Under the pieces are notes generated by a model. The model had not been told where the DNA came from. It ran no database searches and saw only the letters and a list, made by a program, of their open reading frames with translations. Below are positions 34,905-42,345 of a DNA stretch of 64,000 nt, in pieces. A program made the translations under genes and the position numbers. This DNA comes from Paucibacter sp. KCTC 42545 (GTDB lineage Bacteria > Pseudomonadota > Gammaproteobacteria > Burkholderiales > Burkholderiaceae_C), in NCBI RefSeq assembly GCF_001477625.1, contig NZ_CP013692.1, positions 4,588,001 to 4,652,000 of the forward strand. The letters are read 5' to 3'. The stretch's first letter is position 1. Every line of letters starts with the position of its first letter.

Positions 34905-35298
34905 CCAGGTTCGCACTGCTGAGAGCCGCTTGATCTTGCAGGCTCGACCAATTCATCTACGGTATCGAATTCGAAAACTAGGAACCAGCAACATGATCGG
35001 GAAACTGCTGCGCCTCATCACCTGAACTAATCCAAGAATCGCTACTTCAACAATCGGCCCCAGTATGCATTTGACCCCGCAAGTGCCCGCGCCAGCTGGC
35101 TGTTATTGCGACAGAACCGTAAATAGTCCTAGCACAGAGTCCGGTGGGTTGCTACCCCTGCAAGATGGGGGAGTGCGAGTTCGTGATTTTGCCGTTAGAT
35201 TTGTCACACGGTCAGCAGTTCATGAGCAAAGTCATGGAGTGCCAGCAAAGTTGCTTCGGCTTCTTTGCGATCAGGACAAGGCTCATACCCAAATGGGG
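34905..35298. other. Non-coding region before the riboswitch
   Basis: About 395 bp without a credible gene. It should contain the promoter of the riboswitch transcript; I could not choose a convincing promoter. This is the boundary between transposition genes and bacteriocin cargo. Confidence 0.45.
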
Positions 35299-35406
35299 AG
35301 GGCCTGAATCGCAAACCCGGCGCGAGCCGGCGACGCAAAGCCTCCGGTGTTGGAGGGTTCCGTTTTAAACACGGGACCTTCGCAAGATAGCGGGGTTGCC
35401 GGTCTG
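35299..35406 (+). ncRNA. Cyclic di-GMP-I (GEMM-I) riboswitch
   Basis: Landmarks of the class in order: GCAAACC (35311..35317); a 5-bp hairpin CCGGC-GCGA-GCCGG with GNRA tetraloop (35317..35330); GACGCAAAGCC (35332..35342); a long second stem pairing GAGGGTTCCGT with ACGGGACCTTC; then AGCGGGGTTGCC (35389..35400). GGCC at 35301 can pair with GGTC at 35401 to close P1. This matches the Vc2-type aptamer closely. The first downstream gene, a bacteriocin membrane fusion protein, starts 70 nt later. No T-run follows, so control may be translational. Confidence 0.9.
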
Positions 35407-35476
35407 AGTTCCTCAGGTCGTCATCAAGCTCAGCGTTAGTCGGCCCGCCTTCGAATCCTTTGAGGGTTCAGAGAGC

Positions 35477-36805
35477 ATGGCTTTGACGCAAGCGTTGTTC
35501 AGGCAAGAAGTGATGCAGGCCAGCCAAGCTCAATGGCTCGGCAGTATTCGCATTGGCCGGCCACCCAGTTTTGCATGGGTCACCGGTATCTCGCTGAGCA
35601 TGGCGTTGGCCTTGGTTACCTTTGCCATCTGTGGTGAAGTTACCCGCAAGGCCAAGCTGCCGGGCTTGTTGATGCCGACGGCCGGGATGCTGACCGTCAG
35701 CGCCCCACAAGTCGGGGTTGTGACTGAGTTGCTGGTCAAGGAAGGCGATCTGGTCGCAGCGGGTCAGCCGGTGATGCGGTTGCGAAGCGAGCGCACAACA
35801 TCGCTTGGTGATGCAGCAATCCTCAACGCCCAGGCCTTGGCTCAGCGCCGGCAAACGCTAGAAACCGAGCGGATGCTGACGCAACAGCAGCAACGTCAAC
35901 GACAGCAAGCCCTCAATGATCGACTGCGCAGCTTGGCCGCCGAAGAGCGTCAGGCTCAGGCTGAGTTGGAAACCAACCGTTTGCGAGCTGGCTTGGCGGC
36001 CAAGAGTCTGACCCGCTACGTCGAATTAGAGAAAGACAGCTTTGTTTCGGCCGTGCAACTGCAGCAGAAGCAAGAAGAGCTGCTGGACGTGCAACTGCGG
36101 GAGCGCAACGCCGAGCGAAGCTTGGCAGCCCTGCAGCGCGACATTCAAGCGGCAAAAGCAGAACTGCTCAACAACGAAACCAGTAGCAGCACCAGCCTGG
36201 CTCAAATTGATCGTGGGCTGGCTAGCCTCAGCCAGGAATTCACCGAAAACGATGCTCGCGGCGGATTGACGCTCACCGCACCCCAGGCAGGCCGGGTGAG
36301 CGCCATCACCATTCATCTGGGTCAGCCGGTGCAGGCTGGGCAGACACTTGTGAACTTGATACCAGAAAGTGCGCAGCAAGGCGCCTCAACCTTGGAGGCG
36401 CAACTCTACGCGCCGAGCCGAACAGCGGGTTTCGTCAAACCCGGCCAGGTTGTCTGGCTGCGCTATGCGGCCTACCCCTATCAGAAGTTCGGCATGGCTG
36501 AGGGCGAAGTGCAAAGCATCAGCCAGACCCCTATTGCTGCTCAGGATTTACCTGTCGGGCAGGGACAGGCCTTGCTCGCCGCTGCGCAGGCCAATGAACC
36601 CCTATACCGAATTAGTGTGAAGTTAAAAAAGCAGGACGTCACCACCTATGGCAATACGCAAGCGTTGAAGGCGGGAATGGCGCTTGATGCTGATGTCATG
36701 CAGGACCGCCGGGCAATATGGGAATGGTTGTTCGAACCCGTATTTGCCGCTTCGAGTCTTTTCAAAGATCTCGGAGGTGGAAATAGGTTCAGCCATAGCG
36801 AATGA
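35477..36805 (+). CDS. HlyD/CvaA-like membrane fusion protein of a bacteriocin exporter
   Basis: 442 residues. Short cytoplasmic N-terminus, one membrane helix (FAWVTGISLSMALALVTFAI, about 31-50), lipoyl half LPGLLMPTAGMLTVSAP, a long Gln/Arg-rich coiled coil about 115-260, second lipoyl half LTAPQAGRVSAITIHLGQPV and a beta-barrel. It pairs with peptidase-containing ABC exporters in class II bacteriocin/microcin secretion. It is the first gene behind the c-di-GMP riboswitch. Its C-terminal 160 residues are nearly repeated in the chimeric gene 38552..40255. Confidence 0.88.
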   Translation: MALTQALFRQEVMQASQAQWLGSIRIGRPPSFAWVTGISLSMALALVTFAICGEVTRKAKLPGLLMPTAGMLTVSAPQVGVVTELLVKEGDLVAAGQPVMRLRSERTTSLGDAAILNAQALAQRRQTLETERMLTQQQQRQRQQALNDRLRSLAAEERQAQAELETNRLRAGLAAKSLTRYVELEKDSFVSAVQLQQKQEELLDVQLRERNAERSLAALQRDIQAAKAELLNNETSSSTSLAQIDRGLASLSQEFTENDARGGLTLTAPQAGRVSAITIHLGQPVQAGQTLVNLIPESAQQGASTLEAQLYAPSRTAGFVKPGQVVWLRYAAYPYQKFGMAEGEVQSISQTPIAAQDLPVGQGQALLAAAQANEPLYRISVKLKKQDVTTYGNTQALKAGMALDADVMQDRRAIWEWLFEPVFAASSLFKDLGGGNRFSHSE

Positions 36806-36865
36806 TTTTCTCAAAGCGCCAAAACGAAACAGCCGAAGATATTTTGATTGAATCAAGGAGTTTTG

Positions 36866-37030
36866 ATTAAAAAATTCTACTGATTTAGTTAATGCAGAGT
36901 AAATGACGGCTGAAAATTTTTATGTGTTTTTCTGGCGGCCACTGGGGTCACGATTGCAATCTCCTCGGGCCAGTCTAGGGTGCGGTTGGCGGCAGATGTA
37001 CTGTGCCGGAAAAGTATGCGACAGTCGATT
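36866..37030 (+). pseudogene. Decayed copy of the bacteriocin precursor at 40315
   Basis: DNA from about 36866 aligns with the gene at 40315: leader-coding bases ending in AATGACGGC correspond to AATGGCGGC, and CACGATTGCAATCT and CCAGTCT are shared further on. The ATG has become ATT and there are indels and stops in the leader part. The spacing from the upstream fusion-protein gene is the same as in the intact copy. Confidence 0.75.
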
Positions 37031-37340
37031 CTGAGTAACGAATAGACTAAATTGAATTTTTCTTAGGGATCGATAAATTTAATCCCAATCTCTGCCTCGA
37101 TATATTTGGGTTTTTGAGTATCAAGGTACCGCTGCTGAGGCAGGCTGTGGCTTTTGAATGGGGTCCGGCATAAAGTCGTTGGTTGTTTTGTGGCTGGCTA
37201 TTGGGGCTGGCTAAAAATTCTTGAGAGAGACATTGGAAGTTGACGAAAATGTCGAAAAGCATTTGGCCAAAGTGGCTGGATTGTTGGTTGAAATTGAGGG
37301 ATTTCAATTGGCAAATAAATCCTCAAAAAAAAGGGTGTAT
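37031..37340. other. AT-rich non-coding stretch
   Basis: About 310 bp with many stops, between the decayed peptide gene and the next precursor. No structure recognised beyond a general fall in GC. Confidence 0.45.
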
Positions 37341-37547
37341 ATGCGTATTTTGCAAAACGAAGAATTGAATTTGGCGTCAGGTGGAGATAGTTGGGCTGGT
37401 ACTCCAGAAGGTCGAGCACCGTATGTGTCGCCATTTACTCAGTGCATGGTTGACTCTGTCGGATGGTCGCAGGCAAATGCAGTGATCGCTGGCCTCTATT
37501 GCGGCGGCAAGAAGGTTCTTCAAATGCTTTCCAGTGACAACCCGTAA
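37341..37547 (+). CDS. Bacteriocin precursor with double-glycine leader
   Basis: 68 residues from ATG 37341. Leader MRILQNEELNLASGG has the ELxxxxGG ending recognised by C39 peptidases; the mature part would be 53 residues beginning DSWAGTPEG, with two cysteines (FTQCMVD and LYCGGKK) that could form a disulfide, and a small-residue core SQANAVIAGLYCGG. An upstream in-frame extension to 37221 has no leader features. The antibacterial role is inferred from leader and exporter context. Confidence 0.78.
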   Translation: MRILQNEELNLASGGDSWAGTPEGRAPYVSPFTQCMVDSVGWSQANAVIAGLYCGGKKVLQMLSSDNP

Positions 37548-37612
37548 GTAAATTTTAGAAGTGCTTTAGAACAAGGCCGGAGTGCATTGCATTCCGGCTT
37601 TTAAAAAATCAA

Positions 37613-38392
37613 ATGAATAAAGCCAGAGCGTTTTTTGAAAATTTCTTGCTGCTAATTGTTTTGGCGGCCGCCTGTCAAATTATTGGTTCATTATTGAAGC
37701 ATCTATTTTTTGGGTTCGTTGGTTCGCGTGAATGGTTGACTGAGAATTTTTTATTATCAATTTTCTTTCTGGTTGAAGCTGCAATTTTGGCGGTCGTTCT
37801 CGCGAGAGTCAACAGGGGTATCTCGATTGGGGACTTGCTTAAACCTTTTTGGCTTGAGACGTTGTTAATTTCTTTTGTATATTCGAGTGCTATTCTTGTT
37901 GTTGCAGTGGCCTGTAGTGGCAAAAATGTTGCGGAAATTTCACCGAATCTCATTAATCCATTCAATCCGGTTTCAGAATATTGGTGGGCCTCTTTTGTTG
38001 GTTTGTTGATTAAAGCCTTTCAAGAGGAGTTGCTGAATCGAGGCGTACTGCAGCCTTTGATGGGGGAAATGTTTTCTAGCGAAGTAATTGGCTTGGTTGT
38101 TGTTGCGGTTTTGTTCACGTTGGGGCACCCTACGGATAATTTCATGATAGTTTTTCCTGGGGCTGTGGCGCTGGGGGTTGTATTTTTAATAACTAAATCA
38201 GTATTGTCATGCTCGATTCTGCATATTTGCATGAATATTTCTTTTGATATTTTATTTGGGTCAAATTTCACTGTCTCGCCTTTGTTGGATTCGGCCGTTC
38301 TAGAGAATGTGCGCCCAGTATTCTTTCTTGTTGTAATGGCGATGGCTTTTGTTCATTTGTATTTGAAAAAATATCACCATAGTATGACTTAA
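37613..38392 (+). CDS. CPBP-family membrane protease, possible bacteriocin immunity protein
   Basis: 259 residues with seven to eight hydrophobic segments. CPBP signatures: EELLNRG (EExxxR) near 141, VLFTLGHPTDN near 167 and HICMNI near 203. Membrane proteins of this family next to class II bacteriocin genes commonly act as immunity proteins (Abi family) or process peptides. It starts 66 bp after the precursor stop, and codon use is AT-rich compared with the flanking chromosome. Confidence 0.82.
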   Translation: MNKARAFFENFLLLIVLAAACQIIGSLLKHLFFGFVGSREWLTENFLLSIFFLVEAAILAVVLARVNRGISIGDLLKPFWLETLLISFVYSSAILVVAVACSGKNVAEISPNLINPFNPVSEYWWASFVGLLIKAFQEELLNRGVLQPLMGEMFSSEVIGLVVVAVLFTLGHPTDNFMIVFPGAVALGVVFLITKSVLSCSILHICMNISFDILFGSNFTVSPLLDSAVLENVRPVFFLVVMAMAFVHLYLKKYHHSMT

Positions 38393-38551
38393 AGGTTGAG
38401 TTGTTGATTAATTATGAAGAATATATGGCCTTCAAGAGTTGGAGTCAGAGCGTTCCAAATGCCTGATCAGTGGTGCATTGTTTTTGGCTTCAATGGTAGT
38501 CACGAGGTCGCATTTGATTGAAAGAATGTGGCGTTATATTTGTCGACAACA

Positions 38552-40255
38552 ATGAGAATTGTTCTCCAATCTGAGTCTGCGGAATGTGGGCTAGCTAGTT
38601 TGTCTATGGTTTGCAGTGCCCATGGCCTGCATCATGAATTGGCAGATCTGCGCCGGCGCTTCCCTGTCAGCCTCAAAGGCGCAACCCTTCAGCACTTGAT
38701 TGCGCATGCCGCAGCCCTTGGTTTTTCTTCGCGCCCATTGCGCCTTGAGTTGCATGAGCTTGGCGAATTGCAGGTCCCCTGCATCCTCCACTGGGATCTG
38801 AATCATTTCATCGTTCTCAAGAAAGTCCTTCACGGCGGCAAGGCCGCAGTGATCCTCGATCCGGCTGTTGGCGAACGACGCTTGTCGATGGGCGAGATAT
38901 CTCGCCATTTCACCGGCGTGGCTTTGGAGTTGAGCCCCAATGCGGAGTTCAAATCCCAAGCCCCGGCGCCAAAGGTGTCATTGCGAGCCTTGACTGGCAA
39001 GGTCATGGGCCTTAAACGTTCGCTCCTGCAAATCTTTGCCGTGGCCGTGGTGCTGGAGTTGTTTGCTGTTCTTGCACCCTTGTTCAACCAGATGGTGGTG
39101 GATGATGTGCTGACCTCAGGAGACCGCGATCTGTTGTCAGTGCTGGTGATCGGCTTCGGCTTGCTGTTGGTGGTGCAGACTGCCGTCGGCCTGGCTCGGT
39201 CTTGGATGGTGATGGTCTTGGGCCAGACCTTGTCCTTGCAATGGATGGGCAACGTGTTCGCCCATCTGGTGCGCTTGCCGGTGGACTTTCTTGAGAAGCG
39301 GCACTTGGGCGACATCACCTCGCGCTTCGGCGCCGTCAGTGCCATTCAAAAGACTTTGACCACGGCCGCCATTGAGGCGGTGCTGGATGGCCTGATGGCC
39401 GTGGCCGCGCTGGTGATGATGCTGATCTATGCGCCTACGCTTTGCGCGGTCACCGTCACAGCCGTCGCAGCCTACGGCCTCCTGCGCTGGGTGGCCTACC
39501 GACCCTTCCGCGATGCCGCGGCCGAGCGCTTGGTGGTGGCCGCCAAAGAGAACACCCATTTCCTGGAAACCCTGCGTGCCATCACGCCGCTTAAGTTGTT
39601 CGGCCGGGAAGAAGAGCGCCGTGCCCGTTGGCAGAACCTGATCGTGGATGTGCAAAACCGCGATGTGCGCACGGCCAAGATGAGCATTGGCTTCACCACC
39701 GCCAACACCTTCATCTTCGGGCTGGAGAACTTGCTTGTGCTGTGGCTGGGCGCCAAGCTCATCATGACGGGGCAGCCGGTGCAGGCCGGGCAGACGCTCG
39801 TGAACTTGATTCCCGAAACTGCGCAGCAAGGCGCCTCAACCTTGGAGGCGCAACTCTACGCGCCGAGCCGAACAGCGGGTTTCGTCAAACCTGGCCAGGT
39901 TGTCTGGCTGCGCTATGCGGCCTACCCCTATCAAAAGTTCGGCATGGCTGAGGGCGAGGTGCAAACCATCAGCCAAACGCCTATTGCTGCGCAGGATTTG
40001 CCGGTCGGTCAGGGGCAGGCATTACTCACTGCGGCGCAGGCCAATGAACCCCTCTACCGGGTTAGTGTGAAGTTGAAAAAGCAGGCGATCACCACCTATG
40101 GCAACACGCAGTTGCTGAAGGCCGGCATGGCACTGGATGCCGACGTAATGCAGTACCGTCGGACAGTTTGGGAATGGGTGTTTGAGCCCATCTTTGCCAC
40201 TTCTAGTTTTTTCAAAGAACTTGGAGGCAGACGTTCGTTCGCACATAGCGAATGA
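38552..40255 (+). CDS. Chimeric gene: C39 peptidase + ABC membrane domain fused to MFP C-terminus
   Basis: 567 residues (GTG 38528 is an alternative start). Residues 1-130 are a C39 peptidase (SAECGLAS with the Cys, HWDLNHF with the His, ILDPAVG with the Asp) and 150-405 the exporter membrane domain, almost identical to PCAT 42346..44466. At LIMTGQ the sequence switches to PVQAGQTLVNL, the C-terminal 160 residues of the membrane fusion protein. The nucleotide-binding domain and the MFP anchor are both lost. A recombination at the shared GGGCAG / GGTCAGC bases explains it. It cannot be an ATP-driven exporter by itself; a leader peptidase remnant is possible. Confidence 0.85.
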   Translation: MRIVLQSESAECGLASLSMVCSAHGLHHELADLRRRFPVSLKGATLQHLIAHAAALGFSSRPLRLELHELGELQVPCILHWDLNHFIVLKKVLHGGKAAVILDPAVGERRLSMGEISRHFTGVALELSPNAEFKSQAPAPKVSLRALTGKVMGLKRSLLQIFAVAVVLELFAVLAPLFNQMVVDDVLTSGDRDLLSVLVIGFGLLLVVQTAVGLARSWMVMVLGQTLSLQWMGNVFAHLVRLPVDFLEKRHLGDITSRFGAVSAIQKTLTTAAIEAVLDGLMAVAALVMMLIYAPTLCAVTVTAVAAYGLLRWVAYRPFRDAAAERLVVAAKENTHFLETLRAITPLKLFGREEERRARWQNLIVDVQNRDVRTAKMSIGFTTANTFIFGLENLLVLWLGAKLIMTGQPVQAGQTLVNLIPETAQQGASTLEAQLYAPSRTAGFVKPGQVVWLRYAAYPYQKFGMAEGEVQTISQTPIAAQDLPVGQGQALLTAAQANEPLYRVSVKLKKQAITTYGNTQLLKAGMALDADVMQYRRTVWEWVFEPIFATSSFFKELGGRRSFAHSE

Positions 40256-40314
40256 ACTTCAAAGCTCCAGAACGGAACGATCGACCGTCTTTTCGATTGA
40301 ATTAAGGAACTTAA

Positions 40315-40566
40315 ATGAAAGAACTCTCTATTGATCAGGTTGCAGCAGTCAATGGCGGCGCAAACAATGGCTGGGGATTTGCGGGAGCTGTTCTAGCCGT
40401 AGCCGGCGGCACGATTGCAATCTGCACTGCCCCAGTCTGGGGTGCAGTTGGTGGCGTGTTGGCAATTGCTGCAGTCGGAGCAAATGCTCTCTCGTCTTAC
40501 TCTTCGAGTGGCGGCACTTGCGGTGGTGGCCGCCAGCAAAACATGCAAGTAGTTGTTTCAGAGTGA
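40315..40566 (+). CDS. Class IIb-like bacteriocin precursor with double-glycine leader
   Basis: 83 residues. Leader MKELSIDQVAAVNGG, then a 68-residue glycine/alanine-rich hydrophobic peptide with GxxxG-type spacing (GWGFAGAVLAVAGG, GAVGGVLAIAAVGA) and two cysteines. This is typical of pore-forming class II bacteriocins/microcins exported by C39-containing ABC transporters. A decayed duplicate exists at 36866. It lies 59 bp after the chimeric transporter gene. Confidence 0.85.
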   Translation: MKELSIDQVAAVNGGANNGWGFAGAVLAVAGGTIAICTAPVWGAVGGVLAIAAVGANALSSYSSSGGTCGGGRQQNMQVVVSE

Positions 40567-40726
40567 CGATTCAGCTAAGTGGAACTTAGTTAGGATTTAA
40601 TGAGTTTGACTCTCGTTGTTGCGCCAAAAATTTTGCGGCGCAGCGATGTTCCTGAAAAATAATCAGGCAGACAAACAACTCTCAAAAAACATCTACAAAA
40701 TTTCAGCCAATCGAAACTGGGCACTC

Positions 40727-41092
40727 ATGCGTAACGAAGAATTCCGTAGGCGACTATCGGCTTCCTTGGTCATTTTGCAAAAAAACAATATAAGCGAATC
40801 ATCATATTCGCCACCAATGTATAAGTTATATTGGAAAATTGGCTTCCGCCTGCCGCCTCCACATTTTTTGGGATTTTTTTCCAATATGTTAATTTCCGGG
40901 CTTCCACTAGGAATTTCCGCGGTTGGACTTTATATGATGGGCCACGAGAATTCAAGTGTGTTTATCCTGCAAATGATGCTGGAAATGCTAGTCGTCGCAC
41001 TGTTTTTCACCGTGGCGTGGGGATCTGTCGTCGCGATGTTCTATGAAAGAGATCGCAAGCGGCACCAACTTCCGCGATGGAGTTCAATATAA
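40727..41092 (+). CDS. DUF6404-like small membrane protein, possible immunity protein
   Basis: 121 residues from ATG 40727. N-terminal soluble helix (RRRLSASLVILQKNNISES), then the conserved-looking YSPPMYKLYWKIGFRLPPPHFL and two to three membrane helices (NMLISGLPLGISAVGLYMM, MMLEMLVVALFFTVAWGSV). The pattern resembles the DUF6404 family. Its position directly after the precursor suggests immunity, which is inference only. The frame is open further upstream to 40616 but without a better start. Confidence 0.65.
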   Translation: MRNEEFRRRLSASLVILQKNNISESSYSPPMYKLYWKIGFRLPPPHFLGFFSNMLISGLPLGISAVGLYMMGHENSSVFILQMMLEMLVVALFFTVAWGSVVAMFYERDRKRHQLPRWSSI

Positions 41093-41341
41093 ATCATAGA
41101 GGTTGTTGATTTTTTGGATTTGAAGAATGCTTTTAAAAGCATATTTTACTTGCGAGATTTTACGCCAGTAATTGCGATTGAAATTAAATAGTCCATATGG
41201 TTATCTTCATGAAGAATACCAAATAATTTACAAATACAGTCCGACATGAATCATTACACGCGCGCAGCCCGGTAATTTTTGACAAGCTTCTTGCACTCTG
41301 AAGCCAGTTGTTCATATTTTTTAACATTAAGAAGAAAATTT

Positions 41342-41482
41342 ATGAGGCCTGCCTTTCTTGCAATGGCGGTTGCACTTCTATCCCTTGTTGGAATTCTAGC
41401 GAAATACAAATTGGTGCGTTGGTTAACCTTGGCGACATCTGGTTTGCTAGTCGTGTCGGTTGTGCTGGGATTGCTAGGGTGA
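41342..41482 (+). CDS. Very small two-helix membrane protein
   Basis: 46 residues: FLAMAVALLSLVGILAKY, then a basic turn and WLTLATSGLLVVSVVLGLLG. ATG at 41342 follows AGAAGAAAA. Size and position between a precursor and its exporter suit an accessory or immunity peptide, but no family is recognised. Confidence 0.45.
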   Translation: MRPAFLAMAVALLSLVGILAKYKLVRWLTLATSGLLVVSVVLGLLG

Positions 41483-41598
41483 TTTTCTGAATGTGGACTC
41501 CAACCCAATCCGAAGCATTTCGAATGCGCCCTCGCTTCCATCGCGATGATTTGCGGCGCCCACGGCTCGTATATAATGGGTGTTATAAGTGTGACATC

Positions 41599-41837
41599 AT
41601 GGGCTGTTATCTATTTATATTCATTGCGCCATTTTTTATAATTACTGGGCTGCTCGCAAGAAAAGTATAAGGAAATCCATCCTAGTAGGTTGTGTTACTT
41701 GGGTTGTTGGTGCTTCAGGCCTGATTCTGGGGGGGGGTGATGCGCCAGGAATATTGCTTATAAAGTTTATTGCTCTTGCTGTTTCATGCTTCGCAGTCAT
41801 TGCCTTTGGGGCCTGGTCCAGAAAGAATAAAATCTGA
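41599..41837 (+). pseudogene. Frameshifted small membrane protein
   Basis: ATG 41599 opens a 23-residue frame (MGCYLFIFIAPFFIITGLLAR) stopped at 41670 after an AAAA run. Adding one A there continues into an open frame to 41837 encoding two more hydrophobic segments (ILVGCVTWVVGASGLILG, LIKFIALAVSCFAVIAFGA). This suggests a three-helix protein broken by a single-base change. A run of nine G lies at 41729..41737. Confidence 0.5.
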
Positions 41838-42088
41838 GCAGCTCTGTGGTAATAAGTCGATTGAATTTTGCCATTAAATTTCTTTATGTTTATTTATTTG
41901 CTAGATTGAAGTTGTCTACAGAAAGTTAATTTACATTAATTGCATGCGTTGCGCCGACGAAACGTGCATTTTTTGCTGCGGCAATTTCTCGCGCTTGGAA
42001 GAAGTGCGGGTCGAGTGCTTTACAGTTTTAAATCGGCAGCACGTCTTGATTCTGATGTAGATAAATCAAAGAAGGATGTGAAATTTTG

Positions 42089-42331
42089 GTGTTTGTATTA
42101 TTTGTGGTGGCAGGGTCATATTTTTTTTCCAAAACTGTTATTTCAGCCAAAGCAGGTAGGCGTCATGCGCCTTGGGTAAATGCTTGCCTGGCGTGCTTGG
42201 CCGCCGTGGGACAAAGGCTGACATTTCCAGATCCGAATCCAGAACAAGTCTTTTGGACTTTGGTCGGCAGTGCAGGCTTATCTTGGTTGGGCATTCGCGC
42301 TGGACGGGCCTTAGCCAAGAGAGGCGAGTAG
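42089..42331 (+). CDS. Possible small membrane protein before the PCAT gene
   Basis: About 80 residues from GTG 42089: an N-terminal helix VFVLFVVAGSYFF and a second weaker one near LVGSAGLSWLGIRAGRAL. It stops 14 bp before the exporter start. Start codon and reality are uncertain; no family recognised. Confidence 0.35.
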   Translation: MFVLFVVAGSYFFSKTVISAKAGRRHAPWVNACLACLAAVGQRLTFPDPNPEQVFWTLVGSAGLSWLGIRAGRALAKRGE

Positions 42332-42345
42332 ACCTTGACGCACAA

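Noticed and set aside
41254-41541. 95-codon minus-strand frame
   Set aside because: Overlaps the small membrane protein and AT-rich DNA, with no start signal and no family resemblance.
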